A stretch of 17,927 nucleotides of DNA. Source: an uncultured Dialister sp. (lineage in GTDB: Bacteria > Bacillota > Negativicutes > Veillonellales > Dialisteraceae). Location of the stretch: NCBI RefSeq assembly GCF_900765565.1, contig NZ_CAAFRZ010000020.1:1-17927 (forward strand). The letters are read 5' to 3'. Position numbers and translations under genes: made by a program. Of this stretch, positions 15,598-17,927 are shown piece by piece (position 1 is the first letter of the stretch; each line of letters begins with the position of its first letter). Below the pieces are notes generated by a model. That model did no database searches. It was given only the letters and a program-made list of their open reading frames with translations, and was not told the DNA's origin.

Positions 15598-16845
15598 TTG
15601 GAAAAGAAAAGGACAAGCTCCCTCCGTAAGGGAGCACTGCTCCGGTTCTGGGTGGTTATCTTCGCCATCATCGGCGTCTTTGCGGCTGCCGTAGGACCCC
15701 TGGCCGGCCATATCCGGCAGGGCCTGGACCTGCAGGGCGGTACCCACATCGTCATGCAGGCGGAAGATACGGAGCAGAACAAGGTCACTCCGGAAGCTAT
15801 TACCCAGGTCATCAATATCATGCAGAAGCGTGTCAATGAAATGGGCCTGACAGAACCGATCATCCAGCGGGAAGGTGCAAACCGTATCATCATTGAACTC
15901 CCCGGCGAAAGGGATCCCCAGAAAGCCATCGAAACCATCGGCAAGACGGCAGTACTGGAATTCAAGGATGAAGAGGGCAATGTAAAGCTTACCGGTGAAG
16001 ACCTGAAGAATGCGAAAGAACAGATGGGCCAGAACAAGCAGCCCCTCGTAGCGCTCCAGTTCACCGACGAAGGGGGCAAGAAATTCGGGGACCTCACTTC
16101 CCAGAATATCGGCCGCCACATCGGTATTTACCTGGATGGTGAACTCCTGACAAACCCGGTGGTCAATGAAGCCATCACCGGAGGCCAGGCAGTCATTACC
16201 GGCCAGCGGACCCTGGAAGAAGCCAAGGACCTGGCTATCCTCCTTCGAAGCGGCGCCCTGCCTGTCAAGGTATCGGTGCTGGAAGTCCGTACCGTAGGAC
16301 CGTCCCTGGGCCAGGATTCCAAGGATAAATCCATCGTAGCCTTTACCATCGGTATTTCCCTGGTTGTACTGTTCATGATGGCCGTGTACCGTATGGCGGG
16401 CTTCGTAGCAGATACAGCTCTCCTTGTGTATGTACTCATTCTGCTGGGCGTGCTGAACCTGCTCCATGCAACCCTCACCCTGCCCAGTATCGCCGGCGTC
16501 ATATTGTCCGTCGGCATGGCGGTGGACGCCAATGTCCTCATATTTGAACGATTCAAGGAAGAAATCGCGGCGGGCAAGATTCTCCGCCTTGCGGTGCAGG
16601 CCGGATTCAAACGGGCCTTTGTCACCATTTTTGATGCCAACATGACCGTCATCATTACCTCCTGCATCCTCTTCTTCCTGGGAAGTGCCACGGTAAAAGG
16701 CTTTGCCTTCTCCCTGGGCCTTGGCGTCGCGGTATCCATGTTCACCGCCATTACGGTGAGCCGTACCCTCCTCATGCTTCTCATCGATGCCAGCTGGATC
16801 CATAATCCCTGGTGGTTTGGCGGGAAAAGGGGGTATGACAGATAA
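15598..16845 (+). CDS. secD: protein translocase subunit SecD
   Basis: SecD with SecF forms a proton-driven membrane complex that helps pull exported proteins through SecYEG. This protein uses a TTG start (15598) with AGAGG eight bases upstream; no better start exists. It has TM1 (about 14-36), the signature QGLDLQGGTHIVM (41-53), a periplasmic P1 domain, GGQAVITG (195-202), LRSGALPVKVSVLEVRTVGPSLG (216-238), and five further TM helices. GMAVDANVLIFERFKEE (306-322) carries Asp310, equivalent to the conserved proton-relay Asp of TM4. At 415 residues it is the short Firmicutes form, lacking much of the extra periplasmic sequence of enterobacterial SecD. Its stop overlaps the secF start by one base. 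Confidence 0.97.
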   Translation: MEKKRTSSLRKGALLRFWVVIFAIIGVFAAAVGPLAGHIRQGLDLQGGTHIVMQAEDTEQNKVTPEAITQVINIMQKRVNEMGLTEPIIQREGANRIIIELPGERDPQKAIETIGKTAVLEFKDEEGNVKLTGEDLKNAKEQMGQNKQPLVALQFTDEGGKKFGDLTSQNIGRHIGIYLDGELLTNPVVNEAITGGQAVITGQRTLEEAKDLAILLRSGALPVKVSVLEVRTVGPSLGQDSKDKSIVAFTIGISLVVLFMMAVYRMAGFVADTALLVYVLILLGVLNLLHATLTLPSIAGVILSVGMAVDANVLIFERFKEEIAAGKILRLAVQAGFKRAFVTIFDANMTVIITSCILFFLGSATVKGFAFSLGLGVAVSMFTAITVSRTLLMLLIDASWIHNPWWFGGKRGYDR

Positions 16846-17777
16846 TGTTTAAGAATTTTGACTTTATCGGCCATAAGAAGATCTGGTTTACCTTTTCGGG
16901 AATCATGATCCTTCTCTCCATCATTTCCATCATCCTGTTCCGCTTCAACTGGGGCATCGACTTCACCGGCGGCACCATTCTGGAACTGGGATTCAACAAG
17001 AATGTAACGGTGGAAGAAGTCCGTGACGGCCTTCGGGAAGATGGCCTCCAGACATCCACCATCCAGCTCTCCGGCAACATTTCCGGCGAATCCGGTGACG
17101 ACGTGATCATCCGTACCCGGAACCTGTCCTCCGAAGAAGCACAGACCGTGGTGGCCCACGTGAATGACAAAGTGGGCGGCGCGGAAGTGAAACGTATTGA
17201 AACCGTAGGCGCTGTCATCGGTTCCGAAGTCACTAAGAGTACCCTTCTCAACGTGCTCATCTCCTTCGGCGCCATGATTCTCTACATGTCTATCCGGTTT
17301 GAACACCGCATCGCCATTTCCGCCATCGTAGCCATCTGCCATGATATCCTCATGGTGCTCGGGGTCTTTGCCTTCTTCCACCTGGAAGTGGACGCCTCCT
17401 TCCTGGCTGCCATCCTGACGGTTCTCGGCTACTCCATGAACGAATCGGTCGTTATTTTCGACCGAATCCGTGAAAACCTTCACACCCACCGGCGGACAGA
17501 CAGCTTCGCCACACTGGCGAATGACTCCATCCACCAGACCATCCGCCGTTCTCTCTACACGCTGACTACCACCCTCTTCTGCGTGGCATCCCTTTACTTC
17601 TTCGGTGGGGACACCACAAAGAACTTCGCTCTGGTCATGCTCATCGGATTCATCTCCGGTGCGTACTCTTCCATTTGCGTGGCATCCAGCATCTGGGTGA
17701 CCTGGCATGAACACCTCCACAGCGAACGGAATGAAAAGCGGGGCACAGAGAAGAAATTGAAGACTGTAAAAGCCTGA
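16845..17777 (+). CDS. secF: protein translocase subunit SecF
   Basis: This is the partner of SecD in the Sec accessory complex. The 310-residue protein has TM1 (about 13-33), the signature GIDFTGGTILEL (37-48), a small periplasmic domain and five C-terminal TM helices, with GYSMNESVVIFDRIRENL (195-212) and a basic C-terminal tail. In most SecF proteins the TM4 motif reads N-D-[TS]-[IV]-V; here the acidic residue is Glu200 (NES), a conservative change at a position implicated in proton movement. The start ATG uses the last base of the secD stop (TAATG), so translation is coupled. An intrinsic terminator follows 12 bases after the stop. Confidence 0.97.
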   Translation: MFKNFDFIGHKKIWFTFSGIMILLSIISIILFRFNWGIDFTGGTILELGFNKNVTVEEVRDGLREDGLQTSTIQLSGNISGESGDDVIIRTRNLSSEEAQTVVAHVNDKVGGAEVKRIETVGAVIGSEVTKSTLLNVLISFGAMILYMSIRFEHRIAISAIVAICHDILMVLGVFAFFHLEVDASFLAAILTVLGYSMNESVVIFDRIRENLHTHRRTDSFATLANDSIHQTIRRSLYTLTTTLFCVASLYFFGGDTTKNFALVMLIGFISGAYSSICVASSIWVTWHEHLHSERNEKRGTEKKLKTVKA

Positions 17778-17789
17778 AATTTATAAAAG

Positions 17790-17823
17790 CAGGATTTCTG
17801 TACTATAGAAATCCTGTTTTTAT
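17790..17823 (+). terminator. intrinsic terminator of the yajC-secDF operon
   Basis: CAGGATTTCT (17790-17799) and AGAAATCCTG (17807-17816) form a perfect 10-bp stem with a 7-base loop, followed by TTTTTAT. Four A residues precede the stem, so the A/T tract could also act on the opposite strand, making it possibly bidirectional. Confidence 0.9.
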
Positions 17824-17846
17824 AATGCAATGAGAATATCCGTAAA

Positions 17847-17918
17847 TTCTCAAAGTAACTTCCGGTCGCCTGAAACTGGCGATAAGTTCGAGAAATTTGC
17901 TGGAAGTTAGTTTGGGAA
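17847..17918. repeat. imperfect palindromic repeat downstream of secF
   Basis: CAAAGTAACTTCC (17851-17863) pairs with GGAAGTTAGTTTG (17902-17914) at 12 of 13 positions, and the pairing extends outward to about 17847/17918 with one wobble. Inside, CGCC-TGAAACT-GGCG (17867-17881) forms a second small hairpin. No ORF or RNA family is recognised. It resembles a short dispersed palindromic repeat and may continue beyond the window. Confidence 0.45.
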
Positions 17919-17927
17919 ATTGTAAAA

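Noticed and set aside
15571..17720. Long minus-strand ORFs opposite secD and secF (410 and 530 codons)
   Set aside because: They are shadows of secD/secF; the translations are low-quality (His/Asp-rich) and have no ribosome binding sites.

Overview
The window looks like a chromosomal segment of a diderm Firmicute of the class Negativicutes, possibly Dialister or a relative. Two things suggest this. The right half carries the Firmicutes-type ruvC-ruvA-ruvB / queA-tgt / yajC-secD-secF block. The left half carries filamentous-haemagglutinin-repeat proteins of the CdiA/two-partner-secretion type, which need an outer membrane. The genus is an inference from gene content. No rRNA or tRNA is present to test it.

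Positions 1-7324 form an accessory region of contact-dependent inhibition (CDI) type. Three toxin/immunity cassettes lie in tandem on the + strand. The first (1-2235, plus immunity candidate 2284-2598) is the 3' end of a large CdiA-like gene that enters from outside the window. The second (2638-5298, plus a 49-residue immunity candidate at 5327-5476) is a 5'-truncated orphan that still carries about 600 residues of haemagglutinin repeats. The third (5680-6573, plus immunity candidate 6570-6971) keeps only the last few residues of the pre-toxin domain and directly follows a transposase remnant (5590-5670). A fourth haemagglutinin fragment (7072-7324) is broken. In all three cassettes homology stops at a short G-[TA]-[RK]-[WF]-N motif, after which the C-termini are unrelated. 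All three downstream small genes encode multi-pass membrane proteins. By eye the toxin tips and immunity genes are clearly more AT-rich than the haemagglutinin parts and the core genes.

Positions 7325-8001 and 11689-12269 contain no genes. Each holds a MITE-like element: 7385-7936, with long imperfect terminal inverted repeats and a string of internal hairpins, and about 11787-12188, with three matched inverted blocks.

Positions 8002-11688 hold ruvC-ruvA-ruvB (Holliday-junction processing), a small DUF2905-type membrane protein and a secreted SpoIID/LytB-domain protein. All are tightly packed, often overlapping, and lie behind an extended -10 promoter. Positions 12270-14408 hold queA and tgt, two steps of queuosine tRNA modification. 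Positions 14470-17777 hold yajC, a 5-formyltetrahydrofolate cyclo-ligase gene, secD and secF. Apart from the cyclo-ligase these are Sec translocase accessories, and the group ends at a strong intrinsic terminator (17790-17823). An imperfect palindrome follows the terminator at the window's right edge.
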